64,000 bases of DNA from positions 3,303,001 through 3,367,000 of the forward strand of contig NZ_JADBEC010000001.1 in NCBI RefSeq assembly GCF_014873945.1, given 5' to 3'. A program made the translations under genes and the position numbers. Below the pieces are notes generated by a model. The model made no database searches and was not told the DNA's origin. It saw nothing but the letters and a program-made list of their open reading frames with translations. Origin of the DNA: Rhizobium viscosum. GTDB taxonomy: Bacteria > Pseudomonadota > Alphaproteobacteria > Rhizobiales > Rhizobiaceae. Positions 45,767-55,109 of the stretch are shown one piece after another; position 1 is the stretch's first letter, and each line of letters begins with the position of its first letter.

Positions 45767-46657
45767 TCAGCGTCGAAAAAGCCTGCCGTCGATGACGATC
45801 AGACTCGCCATGATCAGGGTCATTCCGCCAAACTCGAACGTCTCCAGTCTTTCACCAAGAAAGACCGCGCCTAGCAAGATCGCGCTGACAGGCACCAGCA
45901 GCGTCACCAGGGAAGCATTGGTCGCTCCGGCCGAAGCGATGAGATTGAAATAGAGAATGAAGGCGAAGGCGGTGGTCAGGATCGCGAGAACCAGCACCGC
46001 CATCCATATCGGAACAGATGACGTGACGATGTCGGCCGGGCTGTAGAAAAAGAAAACGATCGGCGGCATGAGGATGGTCGCGCCTGTCAGTTGGCCGGTT
46101 GCGACCGCCGTCGGGCTTATGCCGTTGAAGCGCTTGGCGTAGACCACGGCAAAGGCATAGGAGACAGCGGCTCCGATGACTGCGAGTTTTGCCCATGTGG
46201 GGCCGCCGAGATTGGACAGAAGCCCAGGACCAATCATCACGGCGGCGCCTGCGATGCCGATTGCCACACCTGCGATCTTCAGGGCTGAGATCTTCTCATC
46301 CGGTGTCAGCGCGTTTGCCACAAGGATCGTCCAAAGAGGTGTTGTAGCATAGAACACCGAGGCGAGGCCGGCGCCGATTTCCGTTTGGCCGGTGAAGATC
46401 AGCGAGAACGGAATGACGTTGTTGAGCAACGCGAGACACAAGAAAGAGCCGGGCCGGGCGAGAACCGGCGCGAAGGAAATGCCGCACAGCCTCAACCACA
46501 GATGCAGGGCCAGCGCGGCAATCGCCACGCGATAAAGGACGAGGGCCAAGGGCGGAATTTCGGACACGGCTATGCGGGCGAAGAAGAAGGACCCGCCCCA
46601 AAGTGCGCCCAGGAGCGCAAGCTGGCCCCAATCCTTCGCAGACATGGATTGTGTCAT
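45767..46657 (-). CDS. EamA-family (DMT) transporter
   Basis: A 296-aa inner-membrane protein with ten hydrophobic segments arranged as two EamA repeats (LGALWGGSFFFARIAVSE in the first; the second starts near GGPTWAKLAVIGAAVSYAFA). DMT exporters move amino acids or metabolites out of the cell. The frame extends to a TTG at 46672, but ATG 46657 is the more likely start; neither has a strong ribosome-binding site. The substrate is not predictable. Confidence 0.85.
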   Translation of the reverse strand: MTQSMSAKDWGQLALLGALWGGSFFFARIAVSEIPPLALVLYRVAIAALALHLWLRLCGISFAPVLARPGSFLCLALLNNVIPFSLIFTGQTEIGAGLASVFYATTPLWTILVANALTPDEKISALKIAGVAIGIAGAAVMIGPGLLSNLGGPTWAKLAVIGAAVSYAFAVVYAKRFNGISPTAVATGQLTGATILMPPIVFFFYSPADIVTSSVPIWMAVLVLAILTTAFAFILYFNLIASAGATNASLVTLLVPVSAILLGAVFLGERLETFEFGGMTLIMASLIVIDGRLFRR

Positions 46658-46829
46658 CGCTTCGGTGCGCAAAGCCGTCGTCCACTAAATGGAGATATGC
46701 CTTGCACTCTATCCCCGGCTGGGGCGGCCGACAGCGACGAAACAATCCGGATATCCGAATTCTATGGAATCTGGTGCTGTCTTATGCCGATCGGCCGGAT
46801 TGATATGCCTGGACTGAATTCCAGGGCGA

Positions 46830-47135
46830 TCAGCCGAGAACCGGGCGCATGAAGCTGCGCTCATAACTGATGATGCTGCGGTTACGCTTGTCGAGATCGA
46901 AGGCGGCCTGGCATTCCGGGTCGCTTGCCATCCGGGTGCGATAGTCCTCATAGGCGGCGAGGCTCGGGAAGGAAAACAGCGCCACGGCAATGTTGTTTGC
47001 GCCTTCGGACGGCAGGAAATAGCCGTGATGGGCGCCGCCCATTCTGTTGACGATGGGGATCCAGAGCCGGGCGTATTGCTCGAATTCGGCAAGCTTGTAG
47101 GGGTCGATGACGTATCGCAGATGGCAGGTAATCAT
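46830..47135 (-). CDS. NIPSNAP-family protein
   Basis: A 101-aa protein matching the bacterial NIPSNAP family (ferredoxin-like fold): it opens MITCHLRYVIDPYKLAEFEQ and has RMGGAHHGYFLPSEGANNIA and LAAYEDYRTRMASDPECQ. It is cytoplasmic and of unknown function; related rhizobial proteins are annotated in aromatic or amine metabolism. ATG 47135 was chosen because the family start lies there; longer frames to 47207 are unsupported. Confidence 0.82.
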   Translation of the reverse strand: MITCHLRYVIDPYKLAEFEQYARLWIPIVNRMGGAHHGYFLPSEGANNIAVALFSFPSLAAYEDYRTRMASDPECQAAFDLDKRNRSIISYERSFMRPVLG

Positions 47136-47303
47136 TGAAAGACCCCGTTGTAGAACGACCGAGCGGATAGCCGTCCGGTCTGTATTGCTTGCGCGGATTC
47201 GAGGCAAGCCGTTTGGTCTTTACGCTGCCTTCCGTTTCGATGCTATTTCCCTGACCTGGATATTCAGAGGGGCAGGGCTCATTAAAAATAGGTAGCAGGC
47301 ATG

Positions 47304-47329
47304 CAAAAGGCGCCGCGTTGGCGGCGCCT
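47304..47329 (-). terminator. Rho-independent terminator of RpiR-linked ABC operon
   Basis: On the minus strand AGGCGCCGC-CAAC-GCGGCGCCT is followed by TTTT. It lies about 25 bases after the stop of the ATPase gene at 47354 and closes the five-gene minus-strand unit. Confidence 0.85.
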
Positions 47330-47353
47330 CCGTTTGATTTCAGTCCATTTTGA

Positions 47354-48415
47354 TCAGTCGCGGATGACGAGCAGGTCGGCGGCCATGAAGCGGAGCGTCA
47401 CGGTCTCGCCAGCGGCCGGCGGCGTGACGCCGGGGCTGTTGAACATATCGAAGGAGATCACGTTTCCGCCGACATTCATGCGAGTGCGAATGACCGAGCC
47501 CAGGAAGTGGGCGGAGACGACCTCGCCGGTCAGGGCGGTGTCGCTGTGGGCGCCTTCGGCGAGCGAGCCGGCTTCCGGACGGAGCGCAAGCTGAACGGTG
47601 TCGCCAGCCTTGTAGGTCTGGACGGACTGCTTGAGCGTCACGCCCTGGTCACCGATCTGGATGCGGTTGCTGTCGGGGTCAATGACCTTGGCCTCGATGA
47701 GATTCAGCGTGCCGACGAAGGAGGCGACGAAGCGCGTTGCCGGTGTGTTGTAGATCTCGAAGGGCGTACCGATCTGGTCGGCCTTGCCGGCGTTCATGAC
47801 GACGATGCGGTCGGAGATCGAGAGCGCTTCTTCCTGATCGTGCGTGACGAAAACCGTTGTGATGCCGAGTGACTGCTGGATCTGGCGGATTTCCTCGCGC
47901 AGTGAAACGCGGATCTTGGCGTCGAGAGCAGACAGTGGTTCGTCGAGCAGCAGGACCTGCGGCTTGACGGCAAGGGCGCGGGCAAGAGCAACGCGCTGCT
48001 GCTGGCCGCCGGACATCTGGTAGGGGAAGCGATCTGCCAGATGATCGAGCTTGATGAGGCCAAGCATTTCCTTGACGCGCTTGTCGATCTCCGGCTTCGG
48101 AGCACCTGCGACCTTCATGCCAAAGGCGACGTTGTCATGCACCGTCATGTTCGGGAACAGAGCGTAAGCCTGGAAGACCATGCCGATGTTGCGCTGGTTC
48201 GGCTTCAGCGCGCGCTGGTCCTTGCCGTTGATCGTCAGCGTGCCGCCGGTCGGCGTTTCGAAACCGGCGATCATGCGCAGCACGGTCGTCTTGCCGCAGC
48301 CTGATGGGCCGAGGAAGGAGACGAACTCCCCTTTCTCGATGTTCATGTTGAAGTTCTTGACGACCTGCGTCTGGCCGAAGGATTTCTGAATGTTGGTCAG
48401 CGTAAGAAAAGACAT
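47354..48415 (-). CDS. ABC transporter ATP-binding protein (PotA/FbpC-like)
   Basis: A 353-aa ATPase: Walker A GPSGCGKTT, Q-loop FQAYALFPN, signature MSGGQQQR, Walker B LLLDEPLSALD, switch THDQEEAL, then a TOBE-type C-terminal domain with VQLALRPEAGSL. It is the last gene of the minus-strand importer operon, 12 bases after the second permease gene, and is followed by a terminator. The class (spermidine/putrescine, iron, or 2-aminoethylphosphonate) fits an importer of a small cationic compound. Confidence 0.92.
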   Translation of the reverse strand: MSFLTLTNIQKSFGQTQVVKNFNMNIEKGEFVSFLGPSGCGKTTVLRMIAGFETPTGGTLTINGKDQRALKPNQRNIGMVFQAYALFPNMTVHDNVAFGMKVAGAPKPEIDKRVKEMLGLIKLDHLADRFPYQMSGGQQQRVALARALAVKPQVLLLDEPLSALDAKIRVSLREEIRQIQQSLGITTVFVTHDQEEALSISDRIVVMNAGKADQIGTPFEIYNTPATRFVASFVGTLNLIEAKVIDPDSNRIQIGDQGVTLKQSVQTYKAGDTVQLALRPEAGSLAEGAHSDTALTGEVVSAHFLGSVIRTRMNVGGNVISFDMFNSPGVTPPAAGETVTLRFMAADLLVIRD

Positions 48416-48427
48416 GAGCCAAATACC

Positions 48428-49216
48428 TTATACCCTAGCCGGGCGGGCTTTGCCAAAGCGGGAAACGAGATTGAGCAGGCCCATGCTGAGCCAGGTGATC
48501 GAAAATGCGATAACGGCGAGCGCCGACGGCTCATAGGCCTGGTTGGCGCCGACACGCTGCAGGTAGGGGCCGAAAGCAGGGCGGCCGAGCAAGGCTGCCA
48601 TGGTGAATTCGCCCATGACGATCGCGAGCGTGATGAAGGCGCCCGAAAGCACGCCGCTCATGACGTTCGGAAAAATGCACCTGAACATGATCGTCGTCCA
48701 CTTCGCGCCAAGGCTTTCGGCTGCTTCCGTCAGCGTTCGGACGTCGATGGCGCGCATGGCGGTATCGACGGCGCGGTACATGTAGGGCAGCGAGAGCGTG
48801 ATGTAGGAGAACATCAGCAGGATGTTGGTGCCCGTCGTGGAGCCGGTCAGCGGCAGGTACGAGGACGACTTGTACATCTGGATATAGCCGAAGACGATGA
48901 CGATCGCCGGAATGACGAGCGGCAGCAGCGTGATGAATTCGACGATCTGACGCATCTGCGGCAGGCGCAGGCGCACCCAATAGGCGGTTGGCACCACGAG
49001 CAGCATGCCGAAGACGATGGTCAGCGCGGCCATCATCATGGAGTAGCCGAACGTCTCGCGGAAATTGACGTCCGAAAAGACAGACTGATAGGCGTCGAAC
49101 GAATAGGCGTCACGACGCTTGCGCAGGGAGAATTCCAGCGTGCCGAGAAGCGGTACGATGAAATAAGTTGCGCCGATGATGATGGCGATCCAGGCGCCGA
49201 TACGTTGTCCCTTCAT
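48428..49216 (-). CDS. ABC transporter permease (PotC-like)
   Basis: A 262-aa permease with six membrane segments and an EAA loop (LTEAAESLGAKWTTIMFRCI, about residues 166-185). ATG 49216 overlaps the stop of the upstream permease (ATGA); a GTG at 49225 is an alternative. It forms the heterodimeric channel with its partner. Confidence 0.9.
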   Translation of the reverse strand: MKGQRIGAWIAIIIGATYFIVPLLGTLEFSLRKRRDAYSFDAYQSVFSDVNFRETFGYSMMMAALTIVFGMLLVVPTAYWVRLRLPQMRQIVEFITLLPLVIPAIVIVFGYIQMYKSSSYLPLTGSTTGTNILLMFSYITLSLPYMYRAVDTAMRAIDVRTLTEAAESLGAKWTTIMFRCIFPNVMSGVLSGAFITLAIVMGEFTMAALLGRPAFGPYLQRVGANQAYEPSALAVIAFSITWLSMGLLNLVSRFGKARPARV

Positions 49217-50106
49217 TTTTGCCACCGTTCAGCGCGCATGCGCAGCATGAGATAGAGAACATTCGAAACGCCCGTGATAACGATCATGCCGAGCGCGATC
49301 GCGTAGCCGAGGTTGGCGTTGTGAAGCACGTCACCCTGGATCTGTGCGTAGAGCAGGATCGGGACGATGTTGAGCGACGAGCCGGTCAGCGCATAGGCCG
49401 TTGCAATGGCGCCGAAAGCATTCGCAAACAGAAGCAACGTCGTGCCGAGCAGGCTCGGCCAGAGGATCGGCATGGCAACCATTGTCCAATACTGGCGGTT
49501 GGTGGCGCCGAGGATCTGCGAAGCTTCACGCCATTCCTTCTTCATGCCGTCGAGCGCCGGTGTCAGGATCAGCACCATCAGCGGAATCTGGAAATACATG
49601 TAGGTGATGGTGAGGCCGAAGAAGGAGAGAAGGTTGAAGCCGGTGCCATAAAGGTTGAAGCCGAACCAGTCGCGCAGGAAGAGGGTAACGAGGCCGGTGC
49701 GGCCAAGCGTCGCCAGAAAGGCGAAGGCGAGCGGCACGCCCGCAAAGTTCGAGGCGACGCCCGAGAATGTCAGCAGCGTTGCGCGCACCCCGCTCGGCAG
49801 CCCGCCGAGCACGACGGCCCAGGCCAGAAAGAAGCCGATCAGCGCCCCGCCAAGAGCGGAGGCGACCGAGACGCGGATACTGATCCAGTAGGCACTCATA
49901 ATGGATGGGGTGAAAAGATCGCCGATATTTTTCAGCGTGAAATCGCCATCGGGCGTCAGAAACGCGCCCGCCACGAGATAGAGAGTGGGGATGATCAGGA
50001 ATAGCAGAGAAAAAATTATAAAGGGTGCAATGCCCAGCCAGTCGATCACACGGTCTTTGTTGATCAAGGGGGCATTGCTTACCATAGGCGTTGAAACAGT
50101 GCTCAT
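49213..50106 (-). CDS. ABC transporter permease (PotB-like)
   Basis: A 297-aa permease with six membrane segments and an EAA-like loop (KEWREASQILGATNRQYWTM). ATG 50106 was chosen because AGGATGAG lies at a suitable distance upstream; ATG 50118 is also possible. A strong hairpin separates it from the binding-protein gene upstream. Confidence 0.88.
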   Translation of the reverse strand: MSTVSTPMVSNAPLINKDRVIDWLGIAPFIIFSLLFLIIPTLYLVAGAFLTPDGDFTLKNIGDLFTPSIMSAYWISIRVSVASALGGALIGFFLAWAVVLGGLPSGVRATLLTFSGVASNFAGVPLAFAFLATLGRTGLVTLFLRDWFGFNLYGTGFNLLSFFGLTITYMYFQIPLMVLILTPALDGMKKEWREASQILGATNRQYWTMVAMPILWPSLLGTTLLLFANAFGAIATAYALTGSSLNIVPILLYAQIQGDVLHNANLGYAIALGMIVITGVSNVLYLMLRMRAERWQK

Positions 50107-50141
50107 GGAAAAGCTCATCCTGGGGCGTCGGAGTGAGAAAA

Positions 50142-50170
50142 GCCTCCCCGCCTTTTGTAGGCGGGGAGGC
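50142..50170 (-). terminator. 11-bp perfect hairpin between binding-protein and permease genes
   Basis: GCCTCCCCGCC-TTTTGTA-GGCGGGGAGGC is an exact 11-bp stem, 11 bases after the binding-protein stop and 35 bases before the permease start. No T-run follows on the minus strand, so it is more likely an mRNA-stabilising or attenuating hairpin than a full terminator. Confidence 0.7.
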
Positions 50171-50181
50171 CGTAGCAAATA

Positions 50182-51285
50182 TTACTGAACGTTGGCGCCG
50201 ACGACGCTGTCCCACTTGGTGGTGATTGCGGTCTTGCCCTTATCCTGCTCATCGAGCGTCGGGAAGACGGCCTTTGCATAGCCTTCAGCCGGCGGCAGCT
50301 TGTCGAGCAGTTCCTTCGGAACCTTGCCCTTCTGGGCGAGGTCGTTGAAGCGGATCGGGTGGCAGTAGCCCTTCAGCCAAGCGAGTTGGCCTTCGTCCGA
50401 ATAGAGGTATTCCATCCAGAGCTTGGCAGCATTCGGATGCGGAGCGAAAGCGGAGATCGCCTGAACGTAGACACCTGCGACGACGCCTGTCGAGGGAACG
50501 ACGACTTCGACCGGCGGGTTGCCGGCAAGGCTGTCACGCCATGAGAGACCGTTGTAGTCCCATGCGACGACGATCGGGGTGGAGCCCTGAGCGAGCGAAG
50601 CGGACTTGCCGATAACCGGAACGAGCACGCCGGCCTTGTTCAGCTCTGCGAAGTAGGCGAGACCAGCTTCACCAGCCTTCGTCGCGTCCTTTTCACCGGT
50701 CGCAAGGCCGGCAGCGTAGACGGCCTGAACAGCCTGGTTCGAAGCGCGCGGGTCGCCGGCGAGCGAAACGGTGTTGGCATATTCCGGCTTCTTGAGGTCA
50801 GCCCAGTCCTTCGGGACGTTCTTGACGATATCGGTGTTCACGACGAAGGAGAGAACGCCGTAATAATCGCCGTACCAGTAGCCTTCGGCATCCTTGGCGC
50901 TATCGGGAATGGAATCCCAGGTAGAAACCTTATAAGGCTGGATCAGGCCGTCCTTCTTGGCGGACGGACCGAAGGAGAGGCCGACGTCGATGACGTCAGG
51001 TGCCTGCGGGCCGGTGTTGCCCTTGTTGGCCTTGATTGCTTCGATTTCGTCGCCCGAACCTGCATCCGGGTTCAGTTCGTTGACGTCGAGGCCGTACTTG
51101 GCCTTGAAGCCTGCGATAACGTCGCCATAGCCGCACCAGTTATGCGGGAGAGCGATCGTGGTCAGCGTGCCTTCCTTCTTGGCGGCAGCGATAAGATCAG
51201 CGCTCGGCTCAGCTGCTGCGATCGCAGTCGAAGCAACGATCATCGCAGTAGAAAGCGAGAGCAGTCGAGAAATGTTAGAGATCAC
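50182..51285 (-). CDS. ABC transporter substrate-binding protein
   Basis: A 367-aa periplasmic protein with a Sec signal peptide (cleavage near IAAAEP) and the fold of the iron/polyamine-type class (SBP_bac_6/8): AAAKKEGTLTTIALPHNWCG, ELNPDAGSGDEIEAIKANKG, EGYWYGDYYGVLSFVVNTDI. The many tryptophan and tyrosine residues in the inter-lobe region suit a cationic ligand. It starts with GTG behind AAGGAG. It follows the RpiR gene on the same strand with a gap of about 190 bases. From the divergent enzymes, an amino-alcohol or amine ligand is inferred. Confidence 0.9.
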   Translation of the reverse strand: MISNISRLLSLSTAMIVASTAIAAAEPSADLIAAAKKEGTLTTIALPHNWCGYGDVIAGFKAKYGLDVNELNPDAGSGDEIEAIKANKGNTGPQAPDVIDVGLSFGPSAKKDGLIQPYKVSTWDSIPDSAKDAEGYWYGDYYGVLSFVVNTDIVKNVPKDWADLKKPEYANTVSLAGDPRASNQAVQAVYAAGLATGEKDATKAGEAGLAYFAELNKAGVLVPVIGKSASLAQGSTPIVVAWDYNGLSWRDSLAGNPPVEVVVPSTGVVAGVYVQAISAFAPHPNAAKLWMEYLYSDEGQLAWLKGYCHPIRFNDLAQKGKVPKELLDKLPPAEGYAKAVFPTLDEQDKGKTAITTKWDSVVGANVQ

Positions 51286-51474
51286 TGTTGTTCTCCTTCG
51301 GGTTTTCAGTGTCCGATGTGCTGTTACTGTCGTTAGATGAAGCTTGTATGACAGTTGCGTGACGTTAATTTCGTCATGAATAGCAGGAGCTTGCGGCAGA
51401 TGTTTTATTTGCGACAGGCTGTCCTGATTCCGCGAGATCCGTCTTTGTTTTTGCCTTTTTTTTAGCTGTCCCTC

Positions 51475-52347
51475 CTAACCGGGTTTGCGGAAAAGCCGGG
51501 TCTGTTCGAACAGGCCTTCCAGCGTTTTCATGCGCTCTTTCGTCTCGTCCCAGGTCGAGTTCTGCACCGCCTCGATGAGTGCCTCGACGATGAAGAGGGT
51601 GACGACGGAGGAGTCCCAGGCCGACGGCGCCTCGATCTGCACGCGAAAGGCGTGACGGGCGAGCTTGGCGGCAGGCGAAGCCCATTGGTCTGTGAAGACG
51701 ATGATTTCGGCTCCGCGCTTGCGGGCGGCGGTAGCGAGGCTCACCATTTCCTGCTCGTAGCGGCGGATATCGAAGATGATGAGCAGATCGCCCGGATTCA
51801 TATTGAGGACGTATTGCGGCCAGCTCGACGAATTGGAAGAAAGCAGCGCCGTGTTCGGGCGGATGACCTGCATATGGGTAAAGAAGTATTCCGCGAGTGC
51901 GCCGGTGATGCGTCCGCCCACGAAATAGAGCGTGCGCTTTCGGTCCGAGAGCAGGGCGGCGACGTTGTCGAAGGTAGCCGTATCGAGGTCGGAGAGCGTT
52001 TGGCGCAGATTGCCCATGATGGCATCGGCGAAGCGGTTCAATATATGGGTGCCCGGCGCGTTTTGGGCCCAGCGATCATGCTTGGCGATCGGATTGGAAA
52101 TCGTCGCTTCGACTTCCTGATGCAGATGCTGCTGGAAGTCCGGATAGCCCTTGTAGCCGAGCTTCTGGACCATGCGCACGACCGTCGGCGTGGAGACGCC
52201 GGCATTTTCGGCGATGGTGGTGATGCTGCCGAGACCGGAGACGGGGTAGTTGTCGAGCAGGCTTTCGGCCAATTGCTTTTCGGCGCGCGTGAGCACGCCG
52301 AGATGTGAATGAATGACGTCCGAAACGGTCTTAGCCGCGACACTCAC
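51475..52347 (-). CDS. RpiR-family transcriptional regulator
   Basis: A 290-aa regulator with an N-terminal RpiR helix-turn-helix (ESLLDNYPVSGLGSITTIAE, NAGVSTPTVVRMVQKLGYKG; residues about 30-75) and a C-terminal SIS sugar-phosphate-binding domain (about 115-260, RTLYFVGGRITGALAEYF). It starts with GTG 52347 after GGGGAG; a longer frame to 52425 runs into the divergent promoter. It lies between the importer and the divergent enzyme genes and probably controls both, sensing a pathway intermediate. Confidence 0.9.
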   Translation of the reverse strand: MSVAAKTVSDVIHSHLGVLTRAEKQLAESLLDNYPVSGLGSITTIAENAGVSTPTVVRMVQKLGYKGYPDFQQHLHQEVEATISNPIAKHDRWAQNAPGTHILNRFADAIMGNLRQTLSDLDTATFDNVAALLSDRKRTLYFVGGRITGALAEYFFTHMQVIRPNTALLSSNSSSWPQYVLNMNPGDLLIIFDIRRYEQEMVSLATAARKRGAEIIVFTDQWASPAAKLARHAFRVQIEAPSAWDSSVVTLFIVEALIEAVQNSTWDETKERMKTLEGLFEQTRLFRKPG

Positions 52348-52431
52348 GTGATTTTGCTCCCCGGGATGGTCTGATGCCACTTTCCCACTGAAAGTTAACA
52401 ACGCTGTCACAATCCATGTCAACAAGTGTCA

Positions 52432-52447
52432 TGAAAAGAAATTTTCA
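52432..52447. promoter_or_regulatory. Candidate RpiR operator
   Basis: TGAAAA-GAAA-TTTTCA, a 16-bp palindrome in the intergenic region between the divergent RpiR and N-formylglutamate-amidohydrolase-like genes. RpiR-family operators often contain GAAA/TTTC dyads. Only the symmetry is observed; another partial match (ACTGAAAGTT) is 40 bases away. Confidence 0.5.
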
Positions 52448-52526
52448 GAACGCGCTTGACACTGCCGTGAACCTGAAGAATTCTTTTCTTATAAAGATTT
52501 TGTTAAGCGATGGAGAGGTGTGGTTG

Positions 52527-53294
52527 GTGCTGGCTCAGCCCCGAATTCTCAGCGAAGCGGACGGCGATTGCGTCGCAATCGAGCGCGTCAATGGCAAGAG
52601 CCCGGTGCTGCTCGTCTGCGAGCATGCGTCGCGCAAGCTTCCTGAACAGTTCGGCGATCTCGGCCTTTCGCAGGAGGCGCTTGCCAGCCATATCGCCTGG
52701 GATCCGGGCGCGCTTGCTGTTGCCCGCGGCATTTCGGCTGCTCTCGATGCAGCTTTGATCTACCAGCGCTTCTCGCGGCTGATCTATGACTGCAACCGGC
52801 CACCGAGTTCGCCCGGCGCCATGCCGGAGACGAGCGAGATCTATGCGATCCCCGGTAACAGGAATTTGAGTGCTGAAGAGCGCAAGGCGCGCACCGAAGC
52901 GCTCTATGAGCCATTCCATGATGCCGTCCGCGGCCTGATCCGAGACCGGCAGGCGAGGGGGCAGGATAGCGTTATCGTGACCATGCATTCCTTCACGCCG
53001 GTCTATAATGGCAAGCCGCGTGCCGTCGAACTTGGCATCCTTCATGACGAAGACAGCCGTCTTGCCGACCGCATGCTAGAATTTTCGGCCGAGGCGCCGC
53101 TCTACCGCACCGAACGTAACGAGCCCTATGGACCTGAGGACGGCGTGACGCACACGCTGATCCTGCACGGCATTTCCAACGGGTTGCGCAATGTCATGAT
53201 CGAGGTCCGCAACGACCTCATCAATGAAGATACCGGCCAAGGGGTCGTGGCCGACTATCTCACAAGGCTTCTCCAGCAAAGCCTGGACGCCTGA
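52527..53294 (+). CDS. N-formylglutamate amidohydrolase-like enzyme
   Basis: A 255-aa zinc-dependent amidohydrolase of the FGase/HutG family: LLVCEHASRKLPEQFGDLGL contains the first metal ligands, ALIYQRFSRLIYDCNRPPSS the conserved arginines, VTMHSFTPVYNGKPRAVELG the catalytic histidine, and VMIEVRNDLINEDTGQG the last block. The start is GTG 52527 behind GGAGAGG; the longer frame to 52416 is outside the family. It heads the plus-strand unit. In this setting it may remove the gamma-glutamyl group at the end of the pathway instead of acting in histidine breakdown, since no other hut gene is present. Confidence 0.82.
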   Translation: MLAQPRILSEADGDCVAIERVNGKSPVLLVCEHASRKLPEQFGDLGLSQEALASHIAWDPGALAVARGISAALDAALIYQRFSRLIYDCNRPPSSPGAMPETSEIYAIPGNRNLSAEERKARTEALYEPFHDAVRGLIRDRQARGQDSVIVTMHSFTPVYNGKPRAVELGILHDEDSRLADRMLEFSAEAPLYRTERNEPYGPEDGVTHTLILHGISNGLRNVMIEVRNDLINEDTGQGVVADYLTRLLQQSLDA

Positions 53295-53415
53295 AGAAAA
53301 CATAAGACCCCGGGGAGCAGTTTAACTGCGAACAGCCCGCAAGGCGAAAAGCCACGGGCACTATTGGCACAGGATCGGCCGCAATTCCGCGGGCGATTGT
53401 CAACAGGGGGAAGTC

Positions 53416-54963
53416 ATGTCGGACTATTCCGAAAGTGATAAGAAGCAGGATATGAGCATCCTGCATTCCATGGGTTATGCCCAGGAACTCGAACGGCGAA
53501 TGAGCTCGTTCTCGAACTTTGCCGTCTCCTTCTCGATCATCTGCATCCTGTCGGGCGGCATCAACTCGCTCGCGCAGGCGACCGCAGGTGCAGGCGGCGC
53601 TGCCATCGGCATCGGCTGGCCGGTCGGCTGCTTTGTTTCGCTCGTCTTCGCCGTCGCCATGGCGCAGATCAGTTCCGCCTATCCGACTGCTGGCGGCCTC
53701 TATCACTGGGGTTCGATCCTCGGCAACCGCTTCACCGGCTGGCTGACCGCCTGGTTCAACCTGCTCGGTCTGGTCACCGTTCTCGGCGCCATCAATGTCG
53801 GCACCTATTACTTCTTCATGGGCGCCTTCGGCACGAGCTATCTCGGCCTGACGGATACGACGACTGTTCGTATCGTCTTCCTGGTGATCATCACCGGCGC
53901 GCAGGCGCTTGTGAACCATATGGGCATCGGGCTCACAGCAAAGCTCACGGACTTCTCCGGTTACCTGATCTTTGCAACTGCAATCGCGCTTGCGGCCGTG
54001 TGCCTGCTGTCGGCTCCATCCTATGAGTTCGGCCGTCTCTTCACCTTCGCCAACTATTCAGGCGAAGCGGGTGGCAATGTCTGGCCGGCAACATCTGGCC
54101 TCTGGGTCTTCCTGCTTGGTTTGCTGCTGCCGATCTACACGATCACCGGCTATGACGCTTCTGCCCATACGTCGGAAGAAACCGTCAAGGCGGCGCATTC
54201 CGTACCGCGCGGCATGGTCGCGTCGGTCCTGTGGTCGGCGCTTTTCGGCTACATCATGCTGTGCGCTTTCGTGCTCATGCTGCCGAACATGGACGATGCG
54301 GCAAAACAGGGCTGGAACGTGTTCTTCTGGGCGATGGACACGCAGGTCAATGCGGTTGTGAAGGACATCCTCTACCTCGCGATCCTCATCAGCCAGTGGC
54401 TGTGCGGCCTCGCGACCGTTACCTCGGTCTCGCGCATGATCTTCGCCTTCTCGCGTGACGGCGGACTGCCGGCCTCCAAGGCGCTGTCGAAGGTCAGCCC
54501 GAACTACCGCACGCCGGTTGCCGCGATCTGGACAGGCTCGATCCTCTCGGTACTCTTCGTCTGGGGCTCGTCGCTCGTTTCGATCGGCGACACGCCGGTT
54601 TACACGATCGTCGTGTCTTGCACGGTCATCTTCCTGTTCTTCTCCTTCGCGATCCCGATTGCGCTTGGCCTTTTCGCCTGGGGAACCTCGAAGTGGGACA
54701 AGATGGGTCCGTGGAACCTCGGTGAAGGCATGTTCAAGCTCTTCGCGGTTCTCTCGATCCTGGCGATGATCCTGATCTTCATTCTCGGCATTCAGCCGCC
54801 GAATGGACCGGCACTCTATGTGACCGTTGGCTTCCTCGTTCTGACCGGTATCGTCTGGTTCGGCTTCGAAAGCCGCCGCTTCAAGGGGCCGCCGATCGGC
54901 GACGAGGTGGCCAGGCGCCAGGCCGAAATCGCAGCGGCCGAAAAAGCTGTCGGCGAAGGCTAA
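53416..54963 (+). CDS. APC-family amino acid/amine permease
   Basis: A 515-aa membrane protein with 12 hydrophobic segments, of the amino acid-choline transporter branch (ACT family): RMSSFSNFAVSFSIICILSG and GGLYHWGSILGNRFTGWLTA near the start, then GYDASAHTSEETVKAAHSVP, a hallmark of the GABA/choline permeases. It imports an amine or amino acid with protons. It follows the amidohydrolase gene with a gap of about 120 bases and precedes the GS-like gene, giving the locus a second uptake route besides the ABC importer. Confidence 0.88.
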   Translation: MSDYSESDKKQDMSILHSMGYAQELERRMSSFSNFAVSFSIICILSGGINSLAQATAGAGGAAIGIGWPVGCFVSLVFAVAMAQISSAYPTAGGLYHWGSILGNRFTGWLTAWFNLLGLVTVLGAINVGTYYFFMGAFGTSYLGLTDTTTVRIVFLVIITGAQALVNHMGIGLTAKLTDFSGYLIFATAIALAAVCLLSAPSYEFGRLFTFANYSGEAGGNVWPATSGLWVFLLGLLLPIYTITGYDASAHTSEETVKAAHSVPRGMVASVLWSALFGYIMLCAFVLMLPNMDDAAKQGWNVFFWAMDTQVNAVVKDILYLAILISQWLCGLATVTSVSRMIFAFSRDGGLPASKALSKVSPNYRTPVAAIWTGSILSVLFVWGSSLVSIGDTPVYTIVVSCTVIFLFFSFAIPIALGLFAWGTSKWDKMGPWNLGEGMFKLFAVLSILAMILIFILGIQPPNGPALYVTVGFLVLTGIVWFGFESRRFKGPPIGDEVARRQAEIAAAEKAVGEG

Positions 54964-55109
54964 AAACTGAGGCTTCCCTCTCACATGGCGGGGCCGCACC
55001 ATGCGGCCCCATCACGGTTCAACGAAAAGGCATCGGGCGGGTTGATCCCGGCGGTCGCATGCCGTTTCGTTGTCCCGATTTCCCGGTTCCAATTTCAGGC
55101 GGATGAATC

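Noticed and set aside
45610..45795. Short frame beginning MSKMLHEDISGKIL, faintly like the start of GxxExxY proteins
   Set aside because: The resemblance covers fewer than ten residues, then the frame diverges and overlaps the end of the EamA gene; not enough for a pseudogene call.
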